Of a stretch of 6,177 nucleotides of DNA, positions 5,751-6,177 are shown piece after piece; within the stretch, counting starts at the first letter, position 1, and every line of letters starts with the position of its first letter. Source of the DNA: Planctomycetota bacterium. Its GTDB lineage: Bacteria > Planctomycetota > UBA8742 > SKZP01. Below the pieces are notes generated by a model. It was not told the origin of the DNA. It ran no database searches and saw nothing but the letters and a program-made list of their open reading frames with translations. Both the position numbers and the translations under genes were made by a program. The DNA lies in contig SKZP01000649.1 of NCBI GenBank assembly GCA_007127275.1, positions 1 to 6,177 on the forward strand, read 5' to 3'.

Positions 5751-6177
5751 ATGCCTGCCGAATCATCCGCCGAGGGCCAGGACTCCAGTACCGACAATTC
5801 CGGGCGTTCCGGCAACAAGAAGAAGAGCCCATTTGACGGCGCCATTCCGCGCGACGAGTCCGGAAAGCCGTTGCTGACGCCGGAAATGATCGAGGAGTTG
5901 ACTCCGAAGGCAAGCGAGATTGACCGCGTTCGCCGCAAGCTGCTGTACTTCGTCACCGGATGCGGCACGCTCGTCGTTCTCGTGATCCTTGCAATGCTGT
6001 ACCTTCCGTATTGGCGCATGACGTCGGAGGCGGAGGAGACGGCGCAGCAGTTCTTGGCGGCAGTGTCGCGCGGCGACTTTGAAGAAGCGGAAGAATACAG
6101 CGGATTTCGTAACCCCGACTACGTGCGTCGCCAAATTCGGAGCTTGCACGAAGCGATGGGTGAGGACGGCGGATTTG
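5751..6177 (+). CDS. Single-pass membrane protein of unknown function, N-terminal part
   Basis: The first 142 residues of a protein that continues beyond the right edge. Residues 1-60 are hydrophilic and cytoplasmic in appearance, with Ser/Lys-rich and acidic parts (GNKKKSPFDG at 21-30, LLTPEMIEELTP at 41-52). Arg/Lys residues (59-63) precede one membrane segment at about 65-87 (LLYFVTGCGTLVVLVILAML), giving a likely N-in topology. After it, an amphipathic stretch TAQQFLAAVSRGDFEEAEEYS (97-117, read as TAQQFLAAV then SRGDFEEAEEYS) resembles the first helices of NTF2-like or DUF4878-type domains, in which a small domain outside the membrane follows an anchor. That resemblance is weak and by eye only. 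I do not recognise the gene. It lies on the same strand as thiS, 174 bases downstream, and may share its transcript, but nothing ties it to thiamine synthesis. A ribosome binding site at 5736-5740 supports the start. Confidence 0.82.
   Translation, partial: MPAESSAEGQDSSTDNSGRSGNKKKSPFDGAIPRDESGKPLLTPEMIEELTPKASEIDRVRRKLLYFVTGCGTLVVLVILAMLYLPYWRMTSEAEETAQQFLAAVSRGDFEEAEEYSGFRNPDYVRRQIRSLHEAMGEDGGF

Overview
The window looks like a stretch of bacterial chromosome with high GC content and modest gene density. The gene content (a membrane-bound SpoIIE-type phosphatase next to an RsbW-type ATPase) and the wordy, degenerate repeats between genes are what I would expect of a planctomycete, perhaps of the Pirellulales. 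This is an inference from style: no marker gene is present, so the taxon is a guess.

Left part (1-2825, minus strand): a regulatory pair. The upstream gene encodes an 801-residue two-pass membrane protein with a long basic N-terminal tail, a large extracytoplasmic domain, HAMP and a C-terminal SpoIIE/PP2C serine phosphatase domain. After a 186-base spacer with short repeats comes the start of an RsbW/SpoIIAB-like histidine-kinase-fold ATPase, cut by the window edge. Together they suggest a partner-switching pathway: an outside signal activates the phosphatase, which dephosphorylates a STAS-domain antagonist (not in the window), while the RsbW-like kinase re-phosphorylates it.

Middle part (2826-4865, minus strand): a 318-base non-coding stretch, then an M.TaqI-like N6-adenine DNA methyltransferase with its own C-terminal target-recognition domain. 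No endonuclease lies beside it within the window, so it looks like an orphan methylase or one half of a dispersed system.

Right part (4866-6177): an intergenic region of about 500 bases containing a degenerate inverted repeat, then two plus-strand genes. The first is thiS, the small sulfur carrier for thiamine thiazole synthesis, with an almost ideal ribosome binding site. The second is the start of a single-pass membrane protein of unknown function that runs off the window. thiG does not follow thiS directly.

I see no tRNA, rRNA, CRISPR array, transposase or riboswitch. I did not find an evidently new multi-gene system; the most interesting items are the solitary methylase, the phosphatase's unassigned sensor and basic tail, and the structured repeats between genes.
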